Source: Streptomyces longispororuber
Lineage (GTDB): Bacteria > Actinomycetota > Actinomycetes > Streptomycetales > Streptomycetaceae
Reading direction: 5' to 3'
Assembly: GCF_014656095.1 (NCBI RefSeq)
Contig: NZ_BNBT01000020.1
Location: forward strand, 1 to 64,000
Length of the DNA stretch: 64,000 bases
The notes under the pieces were generated by a model, which was given only the letters and a program-made list of their open reading frames with translations, did no database searches and was not told the origin of the DNA. This document shows positions 44,280-52,421 of this stretch, one piece after another. The translations under genes were made by a program, and so were the position numbers. Each line of letters starts with the position of its first letter. Within the stretch, counting starts at the first letter, position 1.

Positions 44280-45869
44280 ATGACCCCACGCCGTACGTAC
44301 GTCACGACGACGATCCCCTACGTCAACGCCCGCCCGCACCTGGGCTTCGCCCTCGAACTCGTGCAGGCCGACGTGCTCGCCCGCCACCGGCGCCAGCGGG
44401 GCGACGAGGTGCGCCTGCTGAGCGGGACGGACGACAACTCACTGAAGAACGTCCTGGCCGCCGAGGCGCGGAACGTGCCGGTGGCGGAGTTCGTCGACCG
44501 CAACGCGCGGGCCTTCGCGGCGCTCGGCACCCCGCTCGCCCTGTCCCTCGACGACTTCATCCGCACCAGCGCCGACCCGCGCCACCGCGTCGGCGTGGAG
44601 TGGCTGTGGCGCCGGTGCGCGGCTGCCGGGGACCTGTACCGCAAGCACTACGAAGGCCTGTACTGCGTCGGCTGCGAGCAGTTCCTCACCCCCGCCGAAC
44701 TCGTCGCCGGCCGCTGCGCCGAGCACGGCACCGCGCCGCAGCCCGTCGCGGAGGAGAACTGGTTCTTCCGGCTTTCCCGGTACGCGGACCGGCTGTACGA
44801 GCTGATCTCGTCGGGCGCGCTGCGCGTCGAACCGGCCGCGCGCCGCAACGAGGTGCTCGCCCTCGTCGCGGGCGGCCTGCACGACTTCTCCGTGTCCCGC
44901 TCGCACACCCGGGCCCGCGGCTGGGGCATCCCCGTCCCAGACGACCCCGGCCAGGTCGTGTACGTGTGGTGGGACGCCCTCGGCAACTACGTCACCAGCC
45001 TCGGCCTCGGCACCGACGACCCCGCCTACGGCCGCTGGTGGGAGGGGAGCACCCGCCGCTGTCACGTCGTCGGCAAGGGCGTCGTCCGCTTCCACGCCGT
45101 GTACTGGCCCGCCATGCTCCTGTCGGCGGGGCTGCCGCTGCCCACGGACGTCCTCGTCCACGACTACCTCACCGTCGACGGCCGCAAGATCAGCAAGTCC
45201 GGCGGGGCGACCGTCGACCCGGTGGAGCTGGTCGCCGCGTACGGCACGGACCCGGTGCGCTGGTGGCTGCTGCGGGACGTGCCGCGGGTCGGTGACGCGG
45301 ACTTCACGCGGGAGCGGCTCGTCGCGCGGGCCGACGCCGACTTCGCCGGAGGGCTCGGGAACCTCGTCAACCGGGTCGTGACGATGGCCCACCGGTTCCG
45401 GGACGGCCGGCTGCGGCGTGCCGAACCGGCGGCCGGGGGCGGGGGGCGACCCTCTGTCGAGGCCGCAACCGTGGTGGGGACCGAGCGCCTCGCCGCTGCC
45501 TGCCACCGCGTCCGGGGCGACGTCGACGCGGCTCTGGAGGACTTCGACTTCCGCCGGGCCACGGCCGCGGTGTGGCGCGTCGTGGAGGAGGCCAACCGCT
45601 GTATCGACGTGACGCGCCCCTGGGAGCTGGCCAAGGCCGAGCGGGCGGGTGACCCCCGGGCGGGTGCCCGTCTCGACGCGGTCCTCACCGCCCTGGTCGA
45701 CGCGTGCCGGGTACTCGCCGAGGAACTGGGTCCGTTCGTGCCGGAGTCCGCCGCCAGGATCGCCGCGCAGTGCGCCGGGACCGACGAGATCGACGGGGCC
45801 GACGGGGCCGACGGACGGCTCCCGGCGGCACGGCCGCTGTTCGCGCGGCTCGGCGACGCGGCGGGGTGA
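44280..45869 (+). CDS. metG: methionyl-tRNA synthetase (class I)
   Basis: The 529-residue protein has the class I signatures: PHLGF near residues 19-23 (HIGH motif) and KISKS at 303-307 (KMSKS motif). Also present are RKHYEGLYCVGCEQFL with one Cys-type zinc knuckle, VYVWWDALGNYVT, and a C-terminal helical anticodon domain (NRCIDVTRPWELAK). It charges tRNA-Met in the cytosol. GGAGG precedes the ATG. It lacks a C-terminal tRNA-binding domain. It may be the second MetRS copy that some streptomycetes carry. An attenuator-like leader lies upstream. Confidence 0.9.
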   Translation: MTPRRTYVTTTIPYVNARPHLGFALELVQADVLARHRRQRGDEVRLLSGTDDNSLKNVLAAEARNVPVAEFVDRNARAFAALGTPLALSLDDFIRTSADPRHRVGVEWLWRRCAAAGDLYRKHYEGLYCVGCEQFLTPAELVAGRCAEHGTAPQPVAEENWFFRLSRYADRLYELISSGALRVEPAARRNEVLALVAGGLHDFSVSRSHTRARGWGIPVPDDPGQVVYVWWDALGNYVTSLGLGTDDPAYGRWWEGSTRRCHVVGKGVVRFHAVYWPAMLLSAGLPLPTDVLVHDYLTVDGRKISKSGGATVDPVELVAAYGTDPVRWWLLRDVPRVGDADFTRERLVARADADFAGGLGNLVNRVVTMAHRFRDGRLRRAEPAAGGGGRPSVEAATVVGTERLAAACHRVRGDVDAALEDFDFRRATAAVWRVVEEANRCIDVTRPWELAKAERAGDPRAGARLDAVLTALVDACRVLAEELGPFVPESAARIAAQCAGTDEIDGADGADGRLPAARPLFARLGDAAG

Positions 45870-46071
45870 CCTCCGGGGAGGCGTGCGGGGCGTGCCGCGG
45901 GCTGGGCGGGCCGTGGGGTGTGGGGGCAGGGGCGCGCCGCGGGCTGGGCGGGCCGTGAGGGACGGGCGTCGCGGGGCGTGGGCGTCGCGGAGGGCGCGTG
46001 GCCCCGCGTGGCAGGAAAGGTGGGTTTCTCGTCATTGCCGCCATGCCGGGCCCGGCACAAGAATCCCTGGC

Positions 46072-46812
46072 ATGACGCGAGACGGCACGAACCCGCAGAC
46101 GGCACCGGCTGGTCCGACGAGCACCGACACGGACGCCCCCTCGGACACCGCCTGGGGCGCCCTCCGGGAACTCGGCTTCCCGGAGAGCGCCTTGGCGCTG
46201 GAGGCCGTCCGGTACGTCCGGTCCCTCGAAGCACCGGCGCTCTTCCACCACAGCATGCGCACCTACCTGTACGGCCGCCACATCGGCGAGCGGCAGGGCC
46301 TGGTGCCCGGCCGCGACTACGACGACGAACTGTTCTTCCTGGGCTCGGTCCTGCACGACCTGGGCCTGACCGAGGAGGGCGACCGCGACCAGCGCTTCGA
46401 CGTCGACGGGGCGGACGTGGCTGCGGAGTTCCTGACCCGGCACGGCGTGGCGGCGGACCGGGTGGAGGTCGTGTGGGACGCGATCGCGCTGCACACCTCC
46501 GAGGGCATCGCCTCGCGCAAGCGGCCGGAGATCGCCCTGGTGAGCGCGGGCACCCGGCTGGACATCGCGGGCGACGCCGGGCAGCTCCCGCCCGGGTACG
46601 CCGACCGTGTGCACGCGGTGCTCCCGCGCCTGCACGCGGCGCCCGTGCTGCGCGCCGCGATCGTCTCCCAGGCCCTCGCCAAGCCGGGCAAGGCCCCGCT
46701 GTACAGCCTGCCCGGCGAGCTCACGCGCCAGTGGACCGGGGCGCCGGCGCCGACGTGGGAGCAGGTGACACAGGCCCCCGGCTGGAATGACTACGAGGGC
46801 TACGAGGGCTAG
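46072..46812 (+). CDS. HD-domain phosphohydrolase-like protein (cyanamide-hydratase-type fold)
   Basis: The 246-residue protein carries the HD metal site: FHHSMRTYLYG (first His), LHDLGL near residue 95 (His-Asp) and the distal AIALHTSEGIAS (His). Sequence style and length match the HD group that includes cyanamide hydratase-like enzymes. It could hydrolyse a nucleotide or small amide; the substrate is unknown. The start is the ATG at 46072. Two 20-bp direct repeats (near 45898 and 45940) lie in the gap before it. Confidence 0.8.
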   Translation: MTRDGTNPQTAPAGPTSTDTDAPSDTAWGALRELGFPESALALEAVRYVRSLEAPALFHHSMRTYLYGRHIGERQGLVPGRDYDDELFFLGSVLHDLGLTEEGDRDQRFDVDGADVAAEFLTRHGVAADRVEVVWDAIALHTSEGIASRKRPEIALVSAGTRLDIAGDAGQLPPGYADRVHAVLPRLHAAPVLRAAIVSQALAKPGKAPLYSLPGELTRQWTGAPAPTWEQVTQAPGWNDYEGYEG

Positions 46813-46849
46813 GCTCGGCCGCCCGACCCCGCGAGGAGGCGGACGGACG

Positions 46850-47239
46850 ATGTGGCCACGGGTCGACGGCATGCGCTCCCTGGAGCTGGGCGCGCCCGGC
46901 GAGCTGCGCGAGGAGCTCAACGCCTTGGTGCTGTCCGGCGCCAAGACCACGACGACGGGCCTCCTGGAGGACTACGCCCAGGAGACCGAGGGCCTGGAGT
47001 TCGTCGGCGAACGCCTCGCCGTCCTGGACGACGACGGCCGGTCCGTCGCCACGGTCGAGATCACCGCGGTGGAGGTCACGGACTTCGCCGAGGTCACGTG
47101 GGAACACGCCGACGGCGAGGGGGAGGGCTTCACCACCCTGGCCGATTGGCGCGCGGCCCACCACCGCTACTGGGACGACCTGGGCGCAGCGGTCCGCGAC
47201 GACACGCGTGTGGTCTGCCTGACGTTCCGGCTGGTCTGA
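46850..47239 (+). CDS. ASCH-domain protein
   Basis: The 129-residue protein has the small beta-barrel ASCH pattern: LVLSGAKTTTTGLLEDY (the GxKxxT loop), RLAVLDDDGRSVATVEITAVEV, FAEVTWEHADGEGEGF and VCLTFRLV. ASCH proteins are thought to bind RNA or modified nucleotides. GAGGAGG lies 11 bases before the ATG at 46850, and a second ATG at 46871 is possible. It follows the HD gene by 37 bp in the same direction and meets the CGNR gene with only 2 bp between stops. Confidence 0.82.
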   Translation: MWPRVDGMRSLELGAPGELREELNALVLSGAKTTTTGLLEDYAQETEGLEFVGERLAVLDDDGRSVATVEITAVEVTDFAEVTWEHADGEGEGFTTLADWRAAHHRYWDDLGAAVRDDTRVVCLTFRLV

Positions 47240-47241
47240 GG

Positions 47242-48042
47242 TCAGGCAGGCCCCGGCCGCTTCGCCCTGCGGTGGTGCGCCACCCGTTCGCGCGTCGCGC
47301 ACCGGCGCGAGCAGTAGCGCCGCGCAGTGCCGGGGCCGACCGCCAGGTACACGTGGGCGCAGCTCGGCGACGCGCACAGGCCGCCGGGCGGCCGCTGGCG
47401 GTCCCAGAGCAGGACGGTCAGGGCCATGCACGACGAGGCGAGGAACCACTCCCCCCAGGGCGCCGCGTCGTCGCTGTCGAGGTGCGGGTGCCAGGGTGTC
47501 CCGCCGCCGTGCGAGGTGAGCCGGAGCGGGCCGCAGCCAGCGGCCAGGAGCCGGTTGAGGCGGTGCGCGGCGGTGTCGGTGTCGGGCGCGGCGAAGACCT
47601 CGCGCAGGGACACGGCGGCGGCACGCATCTCCTCCACGCCGTCGGCCGAGAGGTGCAGCGGGTCCGTCTCGCCGTACTCGCGCAGCACCGCCTCGACCGC
47701 CGCCACCGTCGGCGCCGCGTCGCAGAGGACGTTGACGAGGGCGGCGGTGCGCCGGGCGGTACGCAGCACGGAGTGCCGGGTCGACCACTCGTCGGCACCC
47801 GGCCCGTCCTGACGGGCACTGCTCGACTGCCCCGCGTCGCGCCCGTGCTCCCGCCCGTCTCCGAGCCCCGCTTCATGCTCGTACTCGTGCTCGTGCTCGT
47901 ACTCGTGCTCGTGCTTGCTCAGGGTTCCCCCTCGGGTCCGCTCTCGCGCCTTGTTCCACGAGTGAGCGGCGAGCGCGCTCTCGTGCTCCTGCCCGTGCTC
48001 CTCCGTGTGCTCCGTCGCGCGCCCCGCCGTGGAGCGACGCAC
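47242..48042 (-). CDS. ABATE/CGNR zinc-finger regulator with a His/Glu-rich N-terminal tail
   Basis: The 266-residue protein ends in the CGNR-type zinc finger: LCASPSCAHVYLAVGPGTAR and YCSRRCATRERVAHHRRAK, with four Cys in two pairs. Before that lies the ABATE domain (ALVNVLCDAAPTV... YGETDPLHLSADGVEEMRAAA). The N-terminus is an odd Glu/His/Tyr repeat (KHEHEYEHEHEYEHEAG) that could bind metal ions. Family members are thought to be stress-responsive regulators. It is divergent from an MFS exporter, with a GTTAC-type palindrome in between, so regulation of that exporter is likely. The GTG start is uncertain. Confidence 0.72.
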   Translation of the reverse strand: MRRSTAGRATEHTEEHGQEHESALAAHSWNKARERTRGGTLSKHEHEYEHEHEYEHEAGLGDGREHGRDAGQSSSARQDGPGADEWSTRHSVLRTARRTAALVNVLCDAAPTVAAVEAVLREYGETDPLHLSADGVEEMRAAAVSLREVFAAPDTDTAAHRLNRLLAAGCGPLRLTSHGGGTPWHPHLDSDDAAPWGEWFLASSCMALTVLLWDRQRPPGGLCASPSCAHVYLAVGPGTARRYCSRRCATRERVAHHRRAKRPGPA

Positions 48043-48075
48043 GCGCGCACACTGTAACGCCCTTCCCTACTTTTT

Positions 48076-48092
48076 ACGTTACCTCGTAACGT
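48076..48092. promoter_or_regulatory. 17-bp palindrome between CGNR and MFS genes
   Basis: ACGTTAC, CTC, GTAACGT is an exact 7-base inverted repeat eight bases before the MFS start codon. A third GTAACG half-site is at 48054, and CGTTAC recurs inside the start of the MFS gene at about 48109. It sits between the divergent CGNR regulator and exporter, so it is the natural operator for both. Confidence 0.6.
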
Positions 48093-48099
48093 CCCCCGC

Positions 48100-49344
48100 A
48101 TGATGAAGCGTTACCGCATGGTGGCCTACCTGGGCGGCGCGGCGGCCGCGAGGACCGGGGACGAGATGTCGGGGCCCGCGCTGCTGCTGGCCGGGCTCGC
48201 GGCCACCGGATCGGCGGCGACCGGATCCGCGCTGTTGTCCGGGATCACGCTGTCCGCCGCCCTGGGCGGCCCCGTCTTCGGCGCGATGCTCGACCGGTCC
48301 GCGCGGCCCGGGCGGCTGCTCGCCGGTGCGGTCGCCGCCTACGCGGCCGCGCTCCTGGCCGTCCTGCTGGGCCTCGGCCGCGTGCCCCTGCCGCTGGTCG
48401 TCGCCACGGCCGTGCTCGGCGGGCTGCTCGGGCCCGCGCTCGCCGGCGGCTGGACGTCCCAACTGCCCCGCGTGGTGGCTTCGGAGGCCCTGCCGCGCGC
48501 CAACGCCCTCGACGCGCTGACCTACAACGCCGCCGGTCTGGCGGGCCCGGCCCTCGCGGGTCTCGTGGCCCTGTTGGCCGGCCCTGCGGCGGGGGTGGTG
48601 GCGTCCCTCGCGTTGATCCTGCTCGCGCTGCCGGCGGCCTGGGCGCTTCCCGGCCGTCCGGCGGCGACACCCGACGGCCCCGCCTCCTCGGTCCTCGCCG
48701 ACCTGGCCTCCGGCTTCGTCGCCATCGGCAGCACCCGGCCCCTGGCGCGGGCGACGCTGACGTCCGTCGTGTCGTACGTCGGCGTCGGCATGCTGGTGGC
48801 CTGTACTCCCCTGCTCGGCGAGGAGGCGTGGGGCTCGTCCCACGCCGGTACGTTCCTGCTGACAGCCCTGGCGGCGGCCTCGCTGACGGCCAACGCCCTG
48901 CTCGCCCGGCGGCCCGAGCTGCTGCGGCCCGACGCCACCGTCCTCGCGAGCACGCTCGTCCTGGCCGCAGCGCTCCTCCTGGCGGCGACGGCCGCGCCCG
49001 TGCCGCTGGCCGCCGCGATGGTGGTCGCGGGGGCCGGGGCGGGGCCCCAGCTCACCGCGCTGTTCGCCGTGCGGCACCGCGAGGCCCCGGAGCGGCTGCG
49101 CGGCCAGGTCTTCACCACGGGCGCCAGCTTGAAGATCACGGGGTACGCGGTCGGCGCGGGCCTCGGCGGCCCGCTGGCCACCTGGTCGCTGCCCGGCGCC
49201 CTGCTCGTGGCCGCCGGGTGCGAGGTGCTGGCCGCGGCGGGCTACTTGGCCTGCACGGCGCCGTCCCGGCCCGCCGACGGACCGTCACACGGGCCGCCGG
49301 ACGGAGCGCCGCCGACACCCGCCCCTGAGAGGCGGCACCCATGA
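48100..49344 (+). CDS. MFS exporter
   Basis: The 414-residue protein has about 12 hydrophobic segments with two 6-helix halves. It starts MMKRYRMVAYLGGAAAARTGDEM, and FGAMLDRSARPGRLL is a loop 2-3 variant. It lacks long soluble domains and resembles small-molecule efflux proteins. Two adjacent ATGs (48100, 48103) compete for the start; no strong ribosome binding site is seen. Its last codons run into a 16-bp tandem repeat. It is probably controlled by the divergent CGNR protein. Confidence 0.8.
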   Translation: MMKRYRMVAYLGGAAAARTGDEMSGPALLLAGLAATGSAATGSALLSGITLSAALGGPVFGAMLDRSARPGRLLAGAVAAYAAALLAVLLGLGRVPLPLVVATAVLGGLLGPALAGGWTSQLPRVVASEALPRANALDALTYNAAGLAGPALAGLVALLAGPAAGVVASLALILLALPAAWALPGRPAATPDGPASSVLADLASGFVAIGSTRPLARATLTSVVSYVGVGMLVACTPLLGEEAWGSSHAGTFLLTALAAASLTANALLARRPELLRPDATVLASTLVLAAALLLAATAAPVPLAAAMVVAGAGAGPQLTALFAVRHREAPERLRGQVFTTGASLKITGYAVGAGLGGPLATWSLPGALLVAAGCEVLAAAGYLACTAPSRPADGPSHGPPDGAPPTPAPERRHP

Positions 49345-49453
49345 GAGGCAGCATCCCTGAGAGGCAGCACGCCTGAGAGGCAGCATCCCTGAGAGGCGGC
49401 ACGCCTGAGAGGCAGCACACCTGAGAGGCAGCACACCTGAGAGGCGGCGCCCA
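49326..49453. repeat. 16-bp tandem repeat, 8 copies
   Basis: Eight uninterrupted copies of TGAGAGGCAGCATCCC occur, differing at up to five positions. The first copy overlaps the end of the MFS gene and its stop codon (TGA at 49342-49344 is part of copy two). A 16-bp period rotates the reading frame, so the block is not coding beyond the stop. It ends 35 bp before the stop of the AraC-like gene on the opposite strand. Confidence 0.95.
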
Positions 49454-49487
49454 CCGCCGCGCCTGCCGGCGCACGGGGCGACCGCCC

Positions 49488-50330
49488 TCACCACCCCTGC
49501 TGCCACACGCCGTCCGGGTCCCGTCGCATCCGCCCCGCCAGCACGGCCGGGGTGCACCCGGCGAAGGCCCGTACGTCCCGGTGCAAATGGGACTGGTCGG
49601 CGTACCCGCAGGACTCGGCCGTCTCGGCGGCGCCCGTGCCCGTGGACAGGGCGCGTACGGCACGGTCGAAGCGGACCAGCATCGCGGCGCGCTTGGGCGT
49701 CAGGCCGACCTGGGCGGTGAACCGTGACCAGAGCCGCTTGCGGCTCCAGCCGCACGCCGCCGCGAGGTCGTCGACCCGTACCCGGCCGCGCCGGGCCACG
49801 ATGGCCGACCAGGACGCGGCGACCTCGGCCGTCATCCGCGGGGCCGCGTCCCAGCGGCGGGCGAGGAACGCGTCGACCAGGGCGAGGCGGTCCTCCCAGC
49901 GCGCGCACGTAGCCATCCGCTCCCGCAGATGCGTCTCGGGGCGCCCCCACAGGTCCCGCAGTCCGACGACCGCGCCGTCCAGGTCGGCCGGGGCGGTGCC
50001 GAGCAGGGAGTAGGCCGCCACCGGCGACATGCGCACCTCGACGCAGCTCACCCGCTCGCCCCGGATGCGCGCGCCCGCCGGTGCGAGACCGGCGACGAGG
50101 CCCTCCAGTCCGCGCCGCCCGTCGGACGTCTCGACGGCCAGAGGGTCTCCGCCGAAGGTGAGGACGAGGGTCAGCCGCGGCTGCGGGAGCACGCGCATGT
50201 CGACGCCGGCCGCCCCCGTGTCGCGGTACCCCACCACCTCCACGCCGCGCAGGAGCCTTGCCCCGCCCGGCCGTACGACCTCCCACGCCCCTGCGCGCTC
50301 CCGCCGGAGCCGGTCCGCTGCCACGCCCAC
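49488..50330 (-). CDS. AraC-family transcriptional regulator
   Basis: The 280-residue protein has a C-terminal AraC HTH pair: VDDLAAACGWSRKRLWSRFTAQ (first HTH), and AAETAESCGYADQSHLHRDVRAFAGCTPA (second). The N-terminal sensor domain (MRVLPQPRLTLVLTFGGDPL) has no recognised ligand. The start is unclear: the GTG at 50330 is chosen, and a second GTG six bases later is as likely. The target is not evident from the neighbours. Confidence 0.75.
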   Translation of the reverse strand: MGVAADRLRRERAGAWEVVRPGGARLLRGVEVVGYRDTGAAGVDMRVLPQPRLTLVLTFGGDPLAVETSDGRRGLEGLVAGLAPAGARIRGERVSCVEVRMSPVAAYSLLGTAPADLDGAVVGLRDLWGRPETHLRERMATCARWEDRLALVDAFLARRWDAAPRMTAEVAASWSAIVARRGRVRVDDLAAACGWSRKRLWSRFTAQVGLTPKRAAMLVRFDRAVRALSTGTGAAETAESCGYADQSHLHRDVRAFAGCTPAVLAGRMRRDPDGVWQQGW

Positions 50331-50605
50331 CAGCGTACGTCCGGGCACCCGGGCCCCGCGGATGCCTGGGTCCACACGGTCGCCGGCGGCTTCTTCCCGT
50401 GGGCCGCGACACGTCTCACCGAGGACAGCGAGGGCGCACGGCGCGCACTGCCGGAGCACTGGGGTACGGGGTTCCTCCCCGCGTGAATCAGCGTGCCTTG
50501 GTGAGCCCCCGCGGCGATGAGTCGCAGCGCGCGCCGGAGTCATTAATCGTACTAGGGGGGTGCCGCAGCGAGCGGCGCCGCAGAACAGCGACCCGGAGGT
50601 GCGCC

Positions 50606-50935
50606 ATGTGTGCCCATCAGCCGCCGTGCCCATCCGCCGACGGATCCGACCGGGATGCCGCGCGCGTCGTCAGCGCCCACCCCGAGCAGGGTTGGAGCCT
50701 GCTGTGCAACGGCACGATCGTCTTCGACGACACCGGTGAACTCCTGCCCGACGGGCGCGTGGTGCCCCCGCTGCGTCCGCTCGCGCCCCGGCCCCCGAAG
50801 CTGACGATAGCCAGGCACCGGATGCTTCAGGTGCCCGACCGCTCCGACGGACGAGCCGCGGCCGGAGGTCCTGCGGCATCAGGTGAGGCGTTCCGCGACG
50901 CGCAGCCGGTAGAGAGGCACGCGCGAGGCGCTTGA
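50606..50935 (+). CDS. DUF5999-type small protein with a C-terminal extension
   Basis: The first 60 residues match the actinobacterial DUF5999 style: MCAHQPPCPSADGSDRDAAR, then ARVVSAHPEQGWSLLCNGTI and GELLPDGRVVPPLRP. The N-terminal Cys-x(5)-Cys pair could bind a metal. Known members are close to 70 residues, and this one is 109 because of an Ala/Gly/Arg-rich tail. GGAGG precedes the ATG. Upstream, CATTAATCGTACTAG (near 50540) is AT-rich and may be the promoter. Function unknown. Confidence 0.7.
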   Translation: MCAHQPPCPSADGSDRDAARVVSAHPEQGWSLLCNGTIVFDDTGELLPDGRVVPPLRPLAPRPPKLTIARHRMLQVPDRSDGRAAAGGPAASGEAFRDAQPVERHARGA

Positions 50936-51015
50936 GGGGCAATTGTCAGACCCGTGCGCGAGAGTGGGTGTCGCACCGTCACACACAGGACTCACGGGTT
51001 GAGGAGCCACGCGAC

Positions 51016-51258
51016 ATGACCGGCACGACGTATCCCGAACTGGCGGCCGCGCAGGCCTGCTTGCGGCTGCTGCACACCGCGCGCGCCGCGCTGTCCGACC
51101 CCGTGGCGCCGGGCGCCGCGCTGCTGCTCGCCGGGCCGATCGCGGAGGCCGACGAGGCCCTGCGCAAGGCGGGCCTCGCGGGCAACGAGGCGGCGCTGCT
51201 CGACCGCGTCTACGACCTCGCGCCGCTGCCCGCCCCGCGCGCGGAGCGCCTGCGGTGA
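51016..51258 (+). CDS. 80-residue hypothetical protein coupled to the GST-like gene
   Basis: The product is a short helical protein (ELAAAQACLRLLHTARAALS... IAEADEALRKAGLAGNEAALLDRVYDLAP) without signal peptide or cysteine pairs. The start is ATG with a plausible GAGGAG upstream. Its stop overlaps the GTG of the next gene (GTGA), so it is translationally coupled to the glutathionyl-hydroquinone-reductase-like gene and probably works with it. I do not recognise a family. Confidence 0.65.
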   Translation: MTGTTYPELAAAQACLRLLHTARAALSDPVAPGAALLLAGPIAEADEALRKAGLAGNEAALLDRVYDLAPLPAPRAERLR

Positions 51259-52346
51259 GCGCCGCCGAGGACGCGCGTGCCGGGGCGGCGGGAGCCCGGG
51301 GCACGGGGACGGATGACGGGGACACGGCGAAGAGCAACGCCACGTACGGCAGGAAGCCGTTCAAACGCTCCAAGAGCCACTTCGCGGACCGGATCACGGC
51401 CGACGCCCGGGACGGCTGGCCGGTGGAGGCGGGGCGCTACCGCCTGGTGGTCAGCCGCGCCTGCCCGTGGGCGAGCCGCGCGCTGGTCTCCCGCCGACTG
51501 CTCGGCCTGGAGGACGCGATCTCGCTGGCGGTCACGGACCCGATCCAGGACGACCGGAGCTGGCGCTTCACCCTCGACCCGGACGACCGGGACCCGGTCC
51601 TCGGCATCCGCTACCTGAGCGAGGCGTACGACGCCCGGGAGACCGGCTACCCGGGCGGGGTGAGCGTGCCCGCCCTCGTGGACACGGGCAGCGGCAAGCT
51701 CGTCACGAACGACTACCAGCAGCTCACGCTGGACCTGGCCACGGAGTGGACGTCCCTGCACCGGCCGGGCGCGCCCGACCTGTACCCCGAGCCGCTGCGC
51801 GACGAGATCGACACCGTGATGGACGGCATCTACCGCGACGTCAACAACGGCGTGTACCGCGCGGGGTTCGCCGCCGGGCAGAGCGAGTACGAGTCCGCGT
51901 GCCGGGACGTGTTCCGGCGCCTGGAGGAGACCTCGGCGCGGCTGGAGCGCCGCCGCTACCTCGTCGGCGACACGATCACCGAGGCCGACATCCGGCTGTT
52001 CACGACCCTGGTGCGCTTCGACGCCGTCTACCACGGCCACTTCAAGTGCAACGTACGGAAGCTGACCGAGGACCCGGTGCTGTGGGCGTACGCCCGGGAC
52101 CTGTTCCAGACGCCGGGCTTCGGCGACACGGTCGACTTCGACCACATCAAGCGGCACTACTACCAGGTGCACACGGGCATCAACCCCACGGCTGTCGTAC
52201 CGCTCGGGCCGGACCTCTCCGGCTGGCTGACCCCGCACCACCGCGAGCAGTTGGGCGGACGCCCGTTCGGCGAGGGGACGGCACCGGGGCCGGTCCCGCA
52301 GGGTGAGGAGGTGCCGCCGGAGGGACGGCCGGAGCGGCGGCGGTGA
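51255..52346 (+). CDS. S-glutathionyl/mycothionyl-hydroquinone-reductase-like GST (xi class)
   Basis: The 363-residue protein is twice the length of ordinary GSTs, as in xi-class reductases. It has the catalytic motif SRACPWASRALVSRRLLGL (Cys70), PALVDTGSGKLVTNDY, and the C-terminal RRYLVGDTITEADIRLFTTL and YHGHFKCNVRKL. These enzymes reduce thiol adducts of hydroquinones. Actinobacteria lack glutathione, so mycothiol adducts are the likely substrate here (inference). The GTG start overlaps the previous stop. Confidence 0.85.
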   Translation: MSAAEDARAGAAGARGTGTDDGDTAKSNATYGRKPFKRSKSHFADRITADARDGWPVEAGRYRLVVSRACPWASRALVSRRLLGLEDAISLAVTDPIQDDRSWRFTLDPDDRDPVLGIRYLSEAYDARETGYPGGVSVPALVDTGSGKLVTNDYQQLTLDLATEWTSLHRPGAPDLYPEPLRDEIDTVMDGIYRDVNNGVYRAGFAAGQSEYESACRDVFRRLEETSARLERRRYLVGDTITEADIRLFTTLVRFDAVYHGHFKCNVRKLTEDPVLWAYARDLFQTPGFGDTVDFDHIKRHYYQVHTGINPTAVVPLGPDLSGWLTPHHREQLGGRPFGEGTAPGPVPQGEEVPPEGRPERRR

Positions 52347-52421
52347 CGTGCCGGGGCGGGACCGGGGCCGGGACGCCCTCCGCCACCCCGCCGTGACGAA
52401 GTCCCCCCGGCCCCCGTCGCC

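Noticed and set aside
44136-44280. T-box riboswitch upstream of the Met-tRNA synthetase gene
   Set aside because: No T-box sequence or specifier-loop arrangement is present, and the leader is too short; the tandem Met codons and 1:2/3:4/2:3 stems fit ribosome-mediated attenuation better.
49326-49453. Possible CRISPR array at the 16-bp repeat
   Set aside because: Repeats are contiguous with no spacers and no cas genes are near; the same holds for the 14-, 15- and 18-bp arrays.
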